Counted from the first letter of the stretch, positions 1 through 10,747 are shown. The stretch: DNA of 64,000 nt from Bacillus sp. SLBN-46 (GCF_031453555.1 NZ_JAVIZM010000001.1:1309001-1373000); one strand, 5' to 3'. Notes: a model not told the origin generated them from the sequence alone. Translations and numbers: made by a program.

Positions 1-1653
1 GAAAAAGATGCTAGCATTAACGATGAAATTGATAAATTGCGCCACTCAGCCACTTCTGCTCTTTTTGAACGGAAAGATGTCATCATCATCGCCAGTGTCT
101 CTTGTATCTATGGTCTCGGTTCTCCAGAAGAATATCGTGAGATGGTCCTTTCACTAAGAAGCGGTATGGAAATCGAGCGCAATCACCTGCTCCATCGCTT
201 AGTCGATATTCAATATGAACGAAATGATATTGATTTTAAACGCGGTACCTTTCGGGTTCGTGGAGACGTGGTCGAGATTTTCCCCGTTTCACGTGATGAG
301 CATTGTGTGCGCGTAGAATTTTTCGGTGATGAAATCGACCGGATTCGTGAAGTGGATGCGCTCACAGGTGAAATTATTGGTGAACGCGAGCATATCGCCA
401 TTTTTCCAGCCTCCCACTTCGTTACACGAGAAGAGAAAATGCGCGTTGCCATTCAGAATATAGAAAAAGAACTGGAGGAACGCCTTGAGGAGCTGCGAGC
501 GGACAATAAGTTACTTGAAGCCCAGCGAATTGAACAGCGGACCCGTTATGATTTAGAAATGATGAGAGAAATGGGTTTTTGTTCAGGCATTGAAAATTAT
601 TCACGTCACCTTACCTTAAGGCCGGCAGGATCGACGCCGTATACACTGCTGGATTATTTTCCAGAAGATTTTCTACTGATTATCGATGAGTCCCATGTTA
701 CCCTGCCACAAATCAGGGGTATGTTTAATGGGGACAAAGCAAGGAAACAAGTCCTCGTGGACCATGGTTTCCGTCTGCCATCGGCTCTTGATAACCGGCC
801 GTTAACGTTTGATGAATTTGATAAGCATGTTCACAACGCCATCTTTGTTTCGGCGACTCCTGGACCATATGAGCTGGAGCATACGCCTGACATGGTTCAG
901 CAAATCATCCGCCCGACTGGACTATTAGATCCAACGATTGAGGTCCGACCGATTGAGGGACAAATTGATGATTTAATCGGTGAAATTCACGAGCGTGTGA
1001 AGAAAAACGAACGTGTCCTTGTCACGACTTTGACGAAGAAAATGTCAGAGGATTTAACCGATTATCTAAAAGAAATTGGAATTAAAGTTCAATATTTACA
1101 CTCAGAAGTAAAAACGCTAGAACGGATTGAAATCATCCGCGAACTGCGAATGGGGAAATATGACGTTCTTATTGGAATCAACCTGCTCCGTGAAGGTCTG
1201 GATATTCCCGAAGTGTCACTCATAACCATACTTGATGCGGACAAAGAAGGCTTCCTCCGATCCGAGCGCTCCCTCATTCAGACGATTGGACGCGCAGCAC
1301 GGAATGCCAATGGGCATGTCATTATGTACGCTGATCGCATGACGAATTCGATGGAGCTGGCGATTGGCGAAACAAGGCGGCGCCGTATCATCCAAGAAGA
1401 ATATAACGAAAAGCATGGGATAACGCCAAAGACTATTCAAAAAGCAATCCGTGAAGTCATACGTGCGACACATGCGGCCGAGGAGCAAGAAGAGTACACA
1501 CCAGCCGCATCCTTCAGCAAGATGAACAAGAAGGAAAGAGAAAAGCTGATTGCTACGATGGAACAAGAGATGAAGGTAGAAGCAAAGGCATTAAACTTCG
1601 AACGTGCTGCCGAGCTTCGTGACCTATTATTGGAACTTAAAGCGGAAGGATGA
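1..1653 (+). CDS. uvrB: UvrB, excinuclease ABC subunit B (5' end outside window)
   Basis: DNA damage-verifying helicase-like subunit of UvrABC nucleotide excision repair. The frame is open from base 1, so the start lies upstream; 550 residues are present of a family length near 660, so roughly the first 110 residues, including the Walker A motif, are missing. Visible are the DESH helicase motif in [13 protein letters not shown], the SATPGPYE motif, the motif V/VI region ([11 protein letters not shown], then QTIGRAARN) and a C-terminal UVR domain ([10 protein letters not shown]) that contacts UvrA/UvrC. The stop is 7 nt before uvrA, so the two are co-transcribed. The bases before the first in-frame TTG at 37 encode conserved UvrB sequence, so the frame is not starting there. 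Confidence 0.98.
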   Translation, partial: EKDASINDEIDKLRHSATSALFERKDVIIIASVSCIYGLGSPEEYREMVLSLRSGMEIERNHLLHRLVDIQYERNDIDFKRGTFRVRGDVVEIFPVSRDEHCVRVEFFGDEIDRIREVDALTGEIIGEREHIAIFPASHFVTREEKMRVAIQNIEKELEERLEELRADNKLLEAQRIEQRTRYDLEMMREMGFCSGIENYSRHLTLRPAGSTPYTLLDYFPEDFLLIIDESHVTLPQIRGMFNGDKARKQVLVDHGFRLPSALDNRPLTFDEFDKHVHNAIFVSATPGPYELEHTPDMVQQIIRPTGLLDPTIEVRPIEGQIDDLIGEIHERVKKNERVLVTTLTKKMSEDLTDYLKEIGIKVQYLHSEVKTLERIEIIRELRMGKYDVLIGINLLREGLDIPEVSLITILDADKEGFLRSERSLIQTIGRAARNANGHVIMYADRMTNSMELAIGETRRRRIIQEEYNEKHGITPKTIQKAIREVIRATHAAEEQEEYTPAASFSKMNKKEREKLIATMEQEMKVEAKALNFERAAELRDLLLELKAEG

Positions 1654-1660
1654 CGTACAC

Positions 1661-4534
1661 ATGGCGATGGAGAAACTGGTTGTTAAAGGCGCCAGAGCCC
1701 ACAATTTAAAAAATATTGATGTCACCATTCCGAGAGATAAGCTTGTAGTGTTGACGGGGCTTTCCGGTTCAGGGAAGTCCTCGCTCGCATTTGATACGAT
1801 TTATGCAGAAGGGCAGCGCCGGTATGTAGAATCCCTGTCTGCCTATGCCCGGCAATTTTTAGGTCAGATGGATAAGCCTGATGTTGATGCAATTGAAGGT
1901 TTATCCCCTGCCATTTCTATCGATCAAAAAACAACAAGCCGGAACCCGCGCTCAACAGTCGGGACCGTGACAGAGATCTATGATTATTTACGATTATTAT
2001 TTGCAAGGGTCGGACACCCAACCTGTCCGATTCATCATATCGAAATTTCCTCTCAAACGATTGAACAAATGGTCGATCGGATTCTCGAATATCCGGAACG
2101 AACAAAGATGCAAATCCTTGCACCCGTTGTTTCCGGAAGAAAAGGAACGCATGTAAAGGTCCTCGAGGATATTAAAAAGCAAGGCTTTGTTCGGGTTCGC
2201 GTGGACGGAGAAATGCTCGATCTCGGAGATGAAATCGAATTAGAAAAGAACAAAAAGCACTCGATTGAAGTGGTTGTCGATCGAATCGTGGTCAAGGAGG
2301 GCATTTCTGCTCGAATTGCTGATTCACTTGAAACGGCGTTAAAGCTCGGTGAAGGAAAAGTCATTGTCGATGTGATTGGCGAGGAAGAACTGTTATTTAG
2401 TGAAAATCATGCCTGTCCGCTTTGTGGTTTTTCCATCGGGGAGCTGGAGCCAAGGATGTTCTCCTTTAACAGCCCATTCGGTGCTTGCCCAGAATGTGAT
2501 GGACTTGGTTCTAAGCTCGAAGTAGATGTGGACTTAGTCATCCCTAACAAAGATTTGACGTTAAAGCAGCATGCAATTGCTCCATGGGAGCCAACAAGCT
2601 CCCAGTATTACCCACAACTGCTTGAGGCAGTCTGTGATCACTTCGGGGTGGATATGAACATCCCCGTAAAGGATATCCCTGAGCATTTGTTAGAAAAAGT
2701 CCTATACGGTTCCGGCCGTGATAAAATCTATTTCCGCTATGAAAATGATTTTGGCCAAATCCGTGAAGGAAATATTGAATTTGAAGGGGTCATCCGGAAC
2801 GTTGAACGTCGTTTCAAGGAGACAAGCTCTGATTATATCCGTGAACAAATGGAAAAATATATGGCTCAGCAGCCATGTCCAACCTGTAAAGGCTACCGGT
2901 TGAAAAAGGAAACTCTTGCTGTCCTAATTAATGGTCATCATATTGCTCAAGTAACCGACCTTTCGATTGAAGAAGCGCATCAATTTTTTTCTGAATTGAA
3001 GCTGACGGAAAAAGAGATGCAAATTGCGAAACTCATTTTCCGTGAAATCAGTGAACGCCTCGGCTTCCTAATCAACGTCGGTCTCGATTATTTAACGCTC
3101 AGCCGAACGGCTGGTACGCTTTCCGGTGGGGAGGCGCAGCGAATTCGCTTAGCGACGCAAATTGGTTCACGTTTAACGGGTGTATTATACATTCTAGATG
3201 AACCTTCGATTGGACTTCATCAACGTGATAATGACCGTTTAATTGGCACACTACAGCAGATGCGGGACATAGGTAATACCCTCATTGTTGTTGAGCATGA
3301 TGAGGATACGATGATAGCCGCCGATTATCTAATTGATATCGGCCCAGGTGCTGGTGTGCATGGCGGTCAGGTGGTTTCGGCCGGTACACCGGAAGAAGTC
3401 ATGGCGGACACGAATTCGTTAACAGGTCAGTATTTGTCGGGTAAGAAATTTATTCCTTTGCCATTAGAACGCCGGAAGCCAGATGGGCGTTATATCGAAA
3501 TAAAAGGCGCATCTGAAAATAACTTGAAAAATGTCAATGTGAAAATTCCACTTGGCATGTTTATCGCTATTACTGGTGTATCAGGTTCCGGAAAAAGTAC
3601 GCTAATTAATGAAATTCTCCATAAGTCACTGGCACAAAAGCTTCATCGTGCAAAAACAAAGCCTGGCGAGCACAAGAGCATCAAAGGAATAGATTATTTA
3701 GAAAAAGTAATTGATATTGACCAGTCGCCAATTGGTAGAACACCGCGCTCCAACCCGGCTACCTACACAGGTGTCTTCGACGACGTTCGTGATGTATTTG
3801 CCGCTACGAACGAAGCAAAGGTCCGTGGATATAAAAAAGGTCGCTTCAGCTTTAACGTGAAGGGCGGTCGCTGTGAGGCATGCCGCGGGGATGGGATTAT
3901 TAAAATTGAGATGCACTTCTTACCTGATGTGTATGTTCCTTGCGAAGTGTGCCATGGCAAGCGTTATAACCGTGAGACGCTGGAAGTGAAGTATAAAGGG
4001 AAAAATATTTCCGATATTCTTGATATGACGGTCGAAGCAGCAGTTGAATTTTTCGAAAATATTCCAAAAATCAGTCGCAAGCTACAGACGATATTGGATG
4101 TCGGACTTGGATATATTACGCTTGGTCAGCCGGCAACCACGCTTTCCGGTGGGGAAGCCCAGCGAGTGAAGCTTGCTTCGGAGCTACACCGTCGCTCAAC
4201 CGGTAAGTCGTTTTACATCCTAGATGAGCCGACAACGGGACTTCATGTGGATGACATTTCGCGTTTACTTGTTGTACTTCAGCGATTGGTTGAAAATGGT
4301 GATACCGTCCTTGTGATTGAGCACAATCTGGATGTCATTAAGGCTGCCGATTATCTGATTGATTTAGGACCTGAAGGCGGTGACAAGGGTGGAACCATTA
4401 TTGCGTCAGGTACACCGGAAAAGGTAGCAGAAGTGCCGGAATCGTATACGGGCAAATACTTGAAACCAATCCTTGAGCGAGATCGTTTAAGAATGAAAAA
4501 ACAAATAGAAGAAAAAAGTGCAGTAGAAGCTTGA
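1661..4534 (+). CDS. uvrA: UvrA, excinuclease ABC subunit A
   Basis: Damage-recognition ATPase of nucleotide excision repair, 957 residues, the family's usual length. It has two ABC-type ATPase halves: Walker A GLSGSGKS at residues 33-40 and GVSGSGKS at 639-646, with signature LSGGEAQR near 487 and 828. Zinc-binding cysteines lie at CPLC (252-255) with CPEC further on, and CEAC (738-741) with CEVC further on. ATG 1661 was chosen because GGAAGGA at the uvrB end is correctly spaced and residues [15 protein letters not shown] match the family start; a longer frame opening at 1604 would overlap uvrB. A strong hairpin terminator follows. Confidence 0.98.
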   Translation: MAMEKLVVKGARAHNLKNIDVTIPRDKLVVLTGLSGSGKSSLAFDTIYAEGQRRYVESLSAYARQFLGQMDKPDVDAIEGLSPAISIDQKTTSRNPRSTVGTVTEIYDYLRLLFARVGHPTCPIHHIEISSQTIEQMVDRILEYPERTKMQILAPVVSGRKGTHVKVLEDIKKQGFVRVRVDGEMLDLGDEIELEKNKKHSIEVVVDRIVVKEGISARIADSLETALKLGEGKVIVDVIGEEELLFSENHACPLCGFSIGELEPRMFSFNSPFGACPECDGLGSKLEVDVDLVIPNKDLTLKQHAIAPWEPTSSQYYPQLLEAVCDHFGVDMNIPVKDIPEHLLEKVLYGSGRDKIYFRYENDFGQIREGNIEFEGVIRNVERRFKETSSDYIREQMEKYMAQQPCPTCKGYRLKKETLAVLINGHHIAQVTDLSIEEAHQFFSELKLTEKEMQIAKLIFREISERLGFLINVGLDYLTLSRTAGTLSGGEAQRIRLATQIGSRLTGVLYILDEPSIGLHQRDNDRLIGTLQQMRDIGNTLIVVEHDEDTMIAADYLIDIGPGAGVHGGQVVSAGTPEEVMADTNSLTGQYLSGKKFIPLPLERRKPDGRYIEIKGASENNLKNVNVKIPLGMFIAITGVSGSGKSTLINEILHKSLAQKLHRAKTKPGEHKSIKGIDYLEKVIDIDQSPIGRTPRSNPATYTGVFDDVRDVFAATNEAKVRGYKKGRFSFNVKGGRCEACRGDGIIKIEMHFLPDVYVPCEVCHGKRYNRETLEVKYKGKNISDILDMTVEAAVEFFENIPKISRKLQTILDVGLGYITLGQPATTLSGGEAQRVKLASELHRRSTGKSFYILDEPTTGLHVDDISRLLVVLQRLVENGDTVLVIEHNLDVIKAADYLIDLGPEGGDKGGTIIASGTPEKVAEVPESYTGKYLKPILERDRLRMKKQIEEKSAVEA

Positions 4535-4540
4535 AACTTG

Positions 4541-4582
4541 AAAAAGAGCTGAAACCAGTTGCTGGTTTCGGCTCTTTTTTTG
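4541..4582 (+). terminator. Rho-independent terminator after uvrA
   Basis: A long stem pairs AAAGAGCTGAAACCAG with CTGGTTTCGGCTCTTT around a 3-nt loop, with one G.T pair, and runs into a T tract. It begins 6 nt after the uvrA stop. Confidence 0.9.
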
Positions 4583-4600
4583 GGGCTTAAACTGTGTTTG

Positions 4601-4726
4601 GCGGGATAACTGGGAAAGTTGGCGGAAATGTGCCCAAAGTTTGCGGAATAACTCCATTAATTGGCGGAATCCCAGCCGAAACCAGCGGAATCAATCCAAA
4701 AACCAGCGGAATCTCCCCTGCATCTC
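4601..4726. repeat. Six-unit degenerate tandem array, 21-bp period, GCGGA core
   Basis: The core GCGGA recurs at 4601, 4622, 4643, 4664, 4685 and 4706, exactly 21 bases apart each time. Most copies continue as GCGGAAT or GCGGAAA; the other positions in each unit vary, with the last three sharing CCAGCGGAATC-like sequence. Units do not fold on themselves. The array fills the gap between the uvrA terminator and the ECF promoter at 4775. Because 21 is a multiple of three, one frame stays open through the array and joins the downstream gene as a false N-terminal extension. Confidence 0.85.
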
Positions 4727-4774
4727 CTACTGAGGTTTTTTGAAAAAAATATCGAACGTTTCGATCAGATTTAT

Positions 4775-4800
4775 AGAAACTTTTTTCCTTTCAATTCGTA
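4775..4800 (+). promoter_or_regulatory. ECF (sigma-W-like) promoter for the yvl-type operon
   Basis: AGAAAC (4775-4780), a 16-base spacer, then CGTA (4797-4800) matches the sigma-W pattern TGAAAC-N16/17-CGTA apart from the first base. The predicted transcript start is a few bases before the ribosome-binding site GAGGTGAT. In B. subtilis the yvl operon belongs to the sigma-W regulon, which supports the call. Confidence 0.65.
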
Positions 4801-4825
4801 CATAGAGGGTGAGGTGATGTACGAA

Positions 4826-5140
4826 ATGGAAACAAGAAAGGTTCTATCAAGCTTGTGTTATTTTAGTATCTTTTTTGCAGGATTTATTTTTCCGCTTGTG
4901 GTGTATTTTGCTAGCGGTGATCAAGGCACAAAAGCGCATGCTAAAAAATCGTTATTCTCCCACTTAATCCCGCTCATTCTTATGCCGTTTGTTGTGATTG
5001 CAGTCCTGAATGATTCCGTAAACATCCAGAATGAGATTCCTACTTTTACAATCATTAGCATAGTCGCTTTTGCCCTTACCGGAATCGCTGTCACGATTTG
5101 GAACATTGTAAAAGGCGTAAAGGTATTACTTGCTGAATAA
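4826..5140 (+). CDS. DUF4870-type small membrane protein, first gene of yvl-like operon
   Basis: A protein of 104 residues with about three hydrophobic segments: one near the N-terminus (VLSSLCYFSIFF and on), a central one (HLIPLILMPFVVIAVL) and a C-terminal one. The polar stretch GDQGTKAHAKKSLFSH between the first two is typical of DUF4870 proteins. No enzymatic motif is seen. The start is placed at ATG 4826 behind GAGGTGAT, which matches anti-Shine-Dalgarno; ATG 4817 is an alternative. Its place before yvlB and its length resemble B. subtilis YvlA, but that equivalence is inferred. Likely a membrane-stress protein expressed from the ECF promoter. Confidence 0.7.
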   Translation: METRKVLSSLCYFSIFFAGFIFPLVVYFASGDQGTKAHAKKSLFSHLIPLILMPFVVIAVLNDSVNIQNEIPTFTIISIVAFALTGIAVTIWNIVKGVKVLLAE

Positions 5141-5179
5141 GCTTTAAGAGGGAAAAATTATGAGGCTGAGGTGGAAACC

Positions 5180-6289
5180 ATGAAAGAGGAAAGAATCCGA
5201 ATTTTAAAAATGGTGGAAGAAGGCAAGCTTAAGGTGGAGGAAGCTTTAACGTTGCTTGAGGAACTAGAAAAAGCGCAGCAGTCGATGGAGCAGAAGCAGG
5301 AGCAAATGGTGAATGAACTGTCGAATGCTGTTCAATTTGAGGAGGCCCAAAAGGAAGAAGCGTTTCAGGCGAAGTATCAATCCACAAAGGATAAAATTTT
5401 TGACTTTGTTGATTCCGCTTTGAAAAAACTCAAGGACTTTGATTTTGATTTGAACTTTGGCCAATCTGTCGATATTTCTCATATTTTTCAGCATGGGGAT
5501 GCCACCATGAAGGATGTAGATATTGATGTGGCTAATGGCACCGTCAAAATCGCTGCTTGGGATCAACCTGATGTACGAATTGAGTGTCAGGCTAAAGTGT
5601 ATCGTGTGGAAAACCAAGACCAGGCACGTCAAAACTTCCTTCGTGATGTACACTTTTCAATCGAGAATGAGAAATTACGTTTCACGACCCAGCAAAAATG
5701 GATGAAGGTCGATGCACTCATTTTTGTACCAAAGGCTCAATATGATCGAATCCGGATTAGGATGTTTAATGGTACGGTAGTAGGAGAAGAGTTGAATGTG
5801 GGTGACCTTCGCGTAAAGACCGCCAATGGAAAAATAACGCTGAATCAGTTGAACGGAAAGAAAGCGGAATTGGAGACAGCCCATGGGAAAATTAAGGTTA
5901 ACCGCAGTGTGTTCGATGAAATTGAAGCAGAAACCATACATGGAGCAATCATGGTAGAGGGCGATTTTAAGAAGGTCGAAACGCAATCCTTTAACGGTAA
6001 TATAAGCTATAACGTACGAGGAAATCGTTCCGAATGGATTCAAGCAAAAGCGATCACGGGTGGCATAGAGGTCTTTATTCCAGAGGGAAGCCCTGTTAAT
6101 GGTGAGTTAAAAACAAACTTAGGTGGGTTTCATGTGAACCTCGTTGGCGTTCAGGTGCTCGAAGAAAAAACGGAAATGATTCAAAAATCACTTCGCTTTC
6201 AATCGGTCAATCATCCTGATAAAATGATGAGAATCTATGCAGATACAAAAACAGGTTCCATTACGATTCACAAATCACTTGAAGAATAA
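5180..6289 (+). CDS. yvlB: YvlB-like DUF4097 protein
   Basis: 369 residues. The N-terminus (MKEERIRILKMVEEGKLKVEEA) is the SHOCT-like/YvlB helical motif, followed by a coiled-coil, Q/E-rich stretch to about residue 60. The rest is a repetitive beta-rich region in which NGT, NGK, NGN and THGAI turns recur, typical of the DUF4097 beta-helix fold. No signal peptide is seen, so the protein is probably cytoplasmic or peripheral. The family is known from sigma-W-controlled envelope-stress operons; the molecular role is not established. ATG 5180 is preferred over GTG 5171 because GAGGTGG is then properly spaced. B. subtilis has the PspC-domain gene yvlC next; no such gene is present here. Confidence 0.85.
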   Translation: MKEERIRILKMVEEGKLKVEEALTLLEELEKAQQSMEQKQEQMVNELSNAVQFEEAQKEEAFQAKYQSTKDKIFDFVDSALKKLKDFDFDLNFGQSVDISHIFQHGDATMKDVDIDVANGTVKIAAWDQPDVRIECQAKVYRVENQDQARQNFLRDVHFSIENEKLRFTTQQKWMKVDALIFVPKAQYDRIRIRMFNGTVVGEELNVGDLRVKTANGKITLNQLNGKKAELETAHGKIKVNRSVFDEIEAETIHGAIMVEGDFKKVETQSFNGNISYNVRGNRSEWIQAKAITGGIEVFIPEGSPVNGELKTNLGGFHVNLVGVQVLEEKTEMIQKSLRFQSVNHPDKMMRIYADTKTGSITIHKSLEE

Positions 6290-6306
6290 GTAGGAGATTT
6301 TACATT

Positions 6307-6675
6307 ATGAGATGGCTGATAGGATGTTTAATTAATGCAGTTTTGTTCATGGCACTTGCTGGCTATTTTCATGAAAGCTTTCAATTGACAGGATTTTGGG
6401 CCGCCATTCAAGCGAGCATTTTATTATCCATCTTAAATGTTCTGGTGCGACCGCTTTTAATTTTATTTACATTACCTGTAACCATCTTATCGATGGGGCT
6501 TTTCTTGTTTGTGATCAATGCCATCACACTTGAATTAACAGATTATCTAATGGGTGAAGCATTTGAGATTCAAGGCTTCGGTATGGCACTATTCTTTGCC
6601 GTTATGATGTCTCTAGTAAATATTATCATTCATAAAACCATCTTAGATCCATCTAGGAAATCGAAGGATAAATGA
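6307..6675 (+). CDS. yvlD: YvlD-like membrane protein, phage-holin-family fold
   Basis: 122 residues with four predicted membrane segments: residues 1-16, about 27-50, 53-75 and 92-110. The hallmark LNVLVRPLLILFTLPVTI in the second and third segments is typical of the superfamily IV holin-like/YvlD group. It is the last gene of the yvl-type operon, 17 nt after yvlB, and a terminator follows directly. In B. subtilis YvlD is part of the sigma-W response to cell-envelope damage; its biochemical function is unknown. Confidence 0.85.
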   Translation: MRWLIGCLINAVLFMALAGYFHESFQLTGFWAAIQASILLSILNVLVRPLLILFTLPVTILSMGLFLFVINAITLELTDYLMGEAFEIQGFGMALFFAVMMSLVNIIIHKTILDPSRKSKDK

Positions 6676-6700
6676 GGGTGCAACTTTGCACCCTTTTTTT
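6676..6700 (+). terminator. Terminator after yvlD
   Basis: GGGTGCAA and TTGCACCC form a tight hairpin followed by seven T residues, overlapping the region just after the yvlD stop. Confidence 0.85.
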
Positions 6701-6807
6701 ATTTGGTTCTTTTTCAAAAAATGCTAAAATAGGAGGTAATGAAATTTTTTGTATTATTTGTGAACTGTCGTTCATGAATAATACCATTCAATGAAGGAGG
6801 AAGCTAC

Positions 6808-7743
6808 TTGCCAAAAGTACGCACGATAGACATAGTAAAGAAATTTCAGCTTGAATTGGTCAGTGGTGAAGAGGGCATTAACCGTCCCATTACTACGAGT
6901 GATATATCGCGTCCAGGTATTGAAATTGCTGGATATTTTGAATTTTATCCAGCGGAACGCATACAACTTTTAGGAAAAACGGAGCTATCCTTTTTCGAAG
7001 AGCTTTCCGAGAGTGAACGAGTGTCAAGAATGGAGCGGTTATGTACGGATATCACTCCAGCTATTATCGTCACTAGAGATATTGAAGTTCCTGTGGAATT
7101 AATTGAAGCCTCTGAACGGGAATCGGTGCCTGTCTTACGGACAAGCATGAAAACGACCCGCTTCTCCAGCCGCTTAACGAACTTTTTAGAAAGTAAGCTG
7201 GCTCCAACAACAGCCGTCCACGGTGTGTTAGTGGATGTGTATGGAATTGGAGTATTAATTACCGGTAAAAGTGGCGTGGGTAAAAGTGAAACTGCGCTAG
7301 AGCTAGTCAAGCGCGGCCATCGCCTTGTTGCCGATGATTGCGTGGAAATTCGCCAAGAGGACCAGGATACATTAGTAGGTACATCGCCAGAGTTAATTGA
7401 ACACTTATTAGAAATCCGCGGCTTAGGGATTATTAATGTTATGACTCTATTCGGTGCCGGTGCCGTTCGAAGTAACAAGCGAATTACACTCATCATGAAT
7501 TTAGAGATTTGGGATGCGAAAAAACAGTATGACCGCCTTGGATTAGATGAAGAGAAAATGAAGATTATTGATACTGAAGTGACAAAGATGACCGTCCCTG
7601 TCCGCCCAGGAAGAAACTTAGCTGTTATCATCGAAGTAGCAGCGATGAACTTCCGACTAAAAAGAATGGGTGTGAACGCAGCGCAGCAATTTACAGATCG
7701 CTTATCAGATGTGATTGAAGACGGAGAACACGAAGATATTTAA
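6808..7743 (+). CDS. hprK: HPr kinase/phosphorylase
   Basis: Phosphorylates HPr and Crh on Ser46 in response to glycolytic intermediates and removes the phosphate when they fall; the central sensor of catabolite repression in Firmicutes. 311 residues. A substrate-like N-terminal domain is followed by the kinase domain with Walker A GKSGVGKS at 153-160 and the conserved His139 in VHG. The C-terminal HprK signature region contains [10 protein letters not shown]. The start is TTG 6808 behind AAGGAGG (7-nt spacing); no in-frame ATG fits better. Its partner Crh is encoded at 24410 in this window. The gene heads the hprK-lgt-yvoD-ppaX-yvoF cluster. Confidence 0.97.
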   Translation: MPKVRTIDIVKKFQLELVSGEEGINRPITTSDISRPGIEIAGYFEFYPAERIQLLGKTELSFFEELSESERVSRMERLCTDITPAIIVTRDIEVPVELIEASERESVPVLRTSMKTTRFSSRLTNFLESKLAPTTAVHGVLVDVYGIGVLITGKSGVGKSETALELVKRGHRLVADDCVEIRQEDQDTLVGTSPELIEHLLEIRGLGIINVMTLFGAGAVRSNKRITLIMNLEIWDAKKQYDRLGLDEEKMKIIDTEVTKMTVPVRPGRNLAVIIEVAAMNFRLKRMGVNAAQQFTDRLSDVIEDGEHEDI

Positions 7744-7763
7744 AGGGTAAAGGAGAGAGAGAG

Positions 7764-8579
7764 ATGAACGAAACGATTCAACCGCTAAATCCGATTGCCT
7801 TTTCACTAGGACCAATCGATGTGCATTGGTATGGAATTATTATCGGATCCGGTCTGGCACTGGCGTTATTCCTTGCAATTAGAGAAGGGGATCGCCGAGG
7901 ATTGCCGAAGGATACATTTGCAGATTTGATGCTTTGGGCGATTCCGATTGCGATTATATCAGCCCGCATTTATTATGTTATTTTTGAATGGAAGTATTAT
8001 ATTAAACATCCGATTGAAGCACCGCAGATTTGGAATGGTGGAATTGCTATTCACGGTGCATTGATAGGAGCGGTTATCACTACGTATGTGTTTTCAAAAA
8101 AGCGTGGAATCTCCTTCTGGAAGATTGCAGATATCGCCGCACCAAGTATAATTCTTGGACAGGCAATTGGCCGTTGGGGTAACTTTATGAATCAGGAAGC
8201 ACATGGCCGTGAAGTAACAAGGACCTTCCTTGAAAATCTGCATTTACCGGACTTTATTATTAATCAGATGTATATCGACGGAACGTACTATCACCCAACC
8301 TTCTTATACGAATCCATTTGGGATTTTGTCGGCTTTATCTTATTAATTTTACTTCGTCGCGTGAATTTCCGCCGTGGAGAGCTCTTCCTTTCCTATGTCA
8401 TTTGGTATTCCATTGGGCGCTTTTTCGTGGAGGGAATGCGAACAGACAGCTTGATGCTTGGAAGTCTCCGAATGGCGCAAACGATTTCGATTGCTCTTGT
8501 GGTTGGAGCATTGGCTATTTTAATTTATCGCCGAACGAAGAAACTTTCAGAGGCGCATTATTTAGATCAAGCTAATTAG
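7764..8579 (+). CDS. lgt: Prolipoprotein diacylglyceryl transferase
   Basis: Membrane enzyme that moves diacylglycerol from phosphatidylglycerol to the lipobox cysteine of lipoproteins, the first step of lipoprotein maturation. 271 residues with about seven membrane segments. The Lgt signature [13 protein letters not shown] lies at 136-148 and contains the essential Arg; His97 sits in the conserved GGIAIHG. The gene is 20 nt downstream of hprK with a strong GGAGAG site and is followed by yvoD, the same order as in B. subtilis. A client in this window is the lipoprotein at 61072. Confidence 0.97.
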   Translation: MNETIQPLNPIAFSLGPIDVHWYGIIIGSGLALALFLAIREGDRRGLPKDTFADLMLWAIPIAIISARIYYVIFEWKYYIKHPIEAPQIWNGGIAIHGALIGAVITTYVFSKKRGISFWKIADIAAPSIILGQAIGRWGNFMNQEAHGREVTRTFLENLHLPDFIINQMYIDGTYYHPTFLYESIWDFVGFILLILLRRVNFRRGELFLSYVIWYSIGRFFVEGMRTDSLMLGSLRMAQTISIALVVGALAILIYRRTKKLSEAHYLDQAN

Positions 8580-8616
8580 AATATAGAGACTTGATCGAAA
8601 AAGGAGTATAGGGGAA

Positions 8617-9561
8617 ATGCTATTAAGCTCATTAAAAAAGGGGCTGCTGGTTGGCTTAAAGACAACATGGACCTTAGGGAAAATTATTTTCCCCGTTACC
8701 TTGATTGTGGCAGTGCTGCAGTATACACCTGTACTGCCATGGATCATAAAATTGATTTCCCCAATCATGAAGCTCATCGGTTTGTCTGGGGATGCAGCCA
8801 TTCCGCTTGTTCTAGGGAACTTTCTCAACCTATATGCGGCAATTGGCGCCATACTCACGCTAGATTTTTCAGTGAAAGAAGTGTTTATTTTAGCCGTGAT
8901 GCTATCTTTTTCACATAATTTATTCATCGAATCTGGTGTGGCCATGAAAGCAGGGGTAAAGCTGTGGGTGGTTCTTGTAACGAGACCAGGACTCGCTCTT
9001 CTTTCTGCAGCGGTCATTAATCTTGTCTGGCATGGGGGCAAAGAAAAGGCTCAGTATGGTTTAATTGAGTCGAGTACCGTACCCGCGGATGGAGTAACAG
9101 GGATCATATTGGAGGCCGTTCAAAAAGCAGGACTAGGTATTTTACAATTAGCGATGATTGTCATTCCGCTTATGGTAGTCATTCAGATTTTAAAAGATTT
9201 ACAGTGGCTAAATCGCTTTTCGAAAACAATGGCTCCAGTCACGAGAACGCTGGGTATGAAGGAAAATACGTCGACCACGATGGCGGCCGGTCTATTATTC
9301 GGTTTAGCCTATGGGGCAGGCGTGATGATCCAGGCGGTAAAAGAGGATGGAGTCAGCAAGAAGGATATTACACTGGCCTTTATTTTTCTCATGGCCTGCC
9401 ATGCCGTTGTGGAGGATACATTAATCTTTGTTCCGCTCGGCATTCCAGTATGGCCATTATTCTTAATAAGGCTGGGTGTGGCCATTGTGTTAACATTAAT
9501 TGTTGGAACTATATGGACACGCTCGGGATTAGTGAAAAGAAAGGAAGCTACCTATGACTAA
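8617..9561 (+). CDS. yvoD: YvoD-like nucleoside-recognition (Gate) domain membrane protein
   Basis: 314 residues, with roughly seven or eight hydrophobic segments in two related halves. The pattern matches the nucleoside recognition/Gate domain family also found in SpmA/SpmB and FeoB. Examples are [18 protein letters not shown] in the first half and [16 protein letters not shown] in the second. The transported or sensed molecule is not known, and no catalytic residues are visible. It follows lgt by 37 nt and overlaps ppaX by 8 nt, so translation is probably coupled. The position matches B. subtilis yvoD. Confidence 0.85.
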   Translation: MLLSSLKKGLLVGLKTTWTLGKIIFPVTLIVAVLQYTPVLPWIIKLISPIMKLIGLSGDAAIPLVLGNFLNLYAAIGAILTLDFSVKEVFILAVMLSFSHNLFIESGVAMKAGVKLWVVLVTRPGLALLSAAVINLVWHGGKEKAQYGLIESSTVPADGVTGIILEAVQKAGLGILQLAMIVIPLMVVIQILKDLQWLNRFSKTMAPVTRTLGMKENTSTTMAAGLLFGLAYGAGVMIQAVKEDGVSKKDITLAFIFLMACHAVVEDTLIFVPLGIPVWPLFLIRLGVAIVLTLIVGTIWTRSGLVKRKEATYD

Positions 9562-10198
9562 CAAAATTACAACCGTTCTTTTTGATTTAGATGGGACACT
9601 AATTGATACGAATGAATTAATTATCACCACTTATTTGCATACCCTTGAAAAATATTATCCAAGCAAGTACCAGAGAGAAGATGTTCTGCCGTTCCTCGGA
9701 CCTACACTGCATGAGGTGTTTGGCAATATGGACCCTGACCGGGTGGAAGAAATGGTCTCAGAATACCGTGCCTTTAATATTGCCAATCATGATGAACTTG
9801 TAAAGGAATTCGTTGGTGTAAAGGAAACGGTTCAAACGTTGAAGGATCGTGGGTATAAGATGGGGATTGTTACTACTAAACGTCATGATGTGACACTAAA
9901 AGGGCTGCGGTTGATGGAGCTAGAAGACTACTTTGAAGTGATTGTGGCCTATGATCATGTAGAAAAAGTGAAGCCTGACCCAGAACCAATTTTCAAGGCT
10001 CTTGAACAGTTGGGCTCGACGCCTGAAGAATCAATCATGGTAGGGGATAATTTCCACGATATTTTGGCTGGGAAAAATGCGGGAACGGCAACTGCAGGTG
10101 TGTCATGGTCCATTAAAGGTAGAGAATACGTGGAGAAGTATGAACCAGATTATATGCTAGAGAACATGAAGGATTTATTAACGATTCTCGGAGAGTGA
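9554..10198 (+). CDS. ppaX: Pyrophosphatase PpaX (HAD family)
   Basis: Hydrolyses the pyrophosphate produced when HprK dephosphorylates P-Ser-HPr. 214 residues. The HAD motif I LFDLDGT places nucleophile Asp11 and Asp13 at the N-terminus, motif II is VTTKR near residue 115, and motif IV is MVGDNFHD with the metal-binding aspartates. The cap domain lies between motifs I and II, as in phosphoglycolate-phosphatase-like enzymes. Its start overlaps the end of yvoD. The hprK neighbourhood favours PpaX over a generic phosphoglycolate phosphatase. Confidence 0.92.
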   Translation: MTNKITTVLFDLDGTLIDTNELIITTYLHTLEKYYPSKYQREDVLPFLGPTLHEVFGNMDPDRVEEMVSEYRAFNIANHDELVKEFVGVKETVQTLKDRGYKMGIVTTKRHDVTLKGLRLMELEDYFEVIVAYDHVEKVKPDPEPIFKALEQLGSTPEESIMVGDNFHDILAGKNAGTATAGVSWSIKGREYVEKYEPDYMLENMKDLLTILGE

Positions 10199-10203
10199 GA
10201 AAC

Positions 10204-10737
10204 ATGAGGAATACGACCCGCTACCCTGTTGAAGGTGCGAACTCCTTATGGCATGTCTACAAGACCGTGCCATTTTGGAAGGTTGTCAGAAATTTTATTG
10301 TCATTCAGTTGGCGCGTTATACACCATTACTGGGAATGAAAAATTGGCTGTATCGTACCTTCCTAGGGGTTAAGGTGGGTGAGCAAACCAGTTTTGCACT
10401 CATGGTGATGCTCGATGTCATGTTTCCGGAAAAAATCAGCGTCGGGCGCAATACTGTGATTGGTTATAATACGACTATCCTGGCCCATGAGTATTTAATT
10501 AAGGAATACCGTCTGGGCCCCGTAACGATTGGTAGTGAGGTCATGATTGGAGCGAACTCTACGATTATGCCCGGGATTACGATTGGTGATGGAGCCATCG
10601 TATCAGCGGCAACGCTAGTGCATAAAGATGTTCCAGCTGGTGCGTTCGTTGGTGGTAACCCAATGCGGGTCATTTATACAAAGGAAGAATTGGCCGAGCG
10701 CTGGGCAGACGATCCGATTTATGGTGGTCAAAAATAA
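10204..10737 (+). CDS. yvoF: YvoF-like left-handed beta-helix acyltransferase
   Basis: About 177 residues of hexapeptide-repeat acyltransferase type. Isoleucine-led hexapeptide repeats such as ISVGRN, VTIGSEVMIGAN, ITIGDG and IVSAATLVHKDV build the parallel beta helix. GGNPMRVIYTKEE near the C-terminus is the typical exit of maltose/galactoside-acetyltransferase-like proteins. The acceptor substrate is unknown. ATG 10204 has GGAGAG at a normal distance; GTG 10195 would overlap ppaX. It is the last gene of the hprK cluster and precedes a terminator. Confidence 0.8.
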   Translation: MRNTTRYPVEGANSLWHVYKTVPFWKVVRNFIVIQLARYTPLLGMKNWLYRTFLGVKVGEQTSFALMVMLDVMFPEKISVGRNTVIGYNTTILAHEYLIKEYRLGPVTIGSEVMIGANSTIMPGITIGDGAIVSAATLVHKDVPAGAFVGGNPMRVIYTKEELAERWADDPIYGGQK

Positions 10738-10747
10738 ACATGGAAGG

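Noticed and set aside
4661..4825. N-terminal extension (55 residues) of the DUF4870 protein
   Set aside because: It reads through the 21-bp array and across the ECF promoter, has no ribosome-binding site, and the predicted transcript starts downstream of it.
6945..7631. 228-residue minus-strand frame opposite hprK
   Set aside because: Antisense shadow of a clearly identified gene, with Ser/Arg/Ile-rich composition typical of such shadows.
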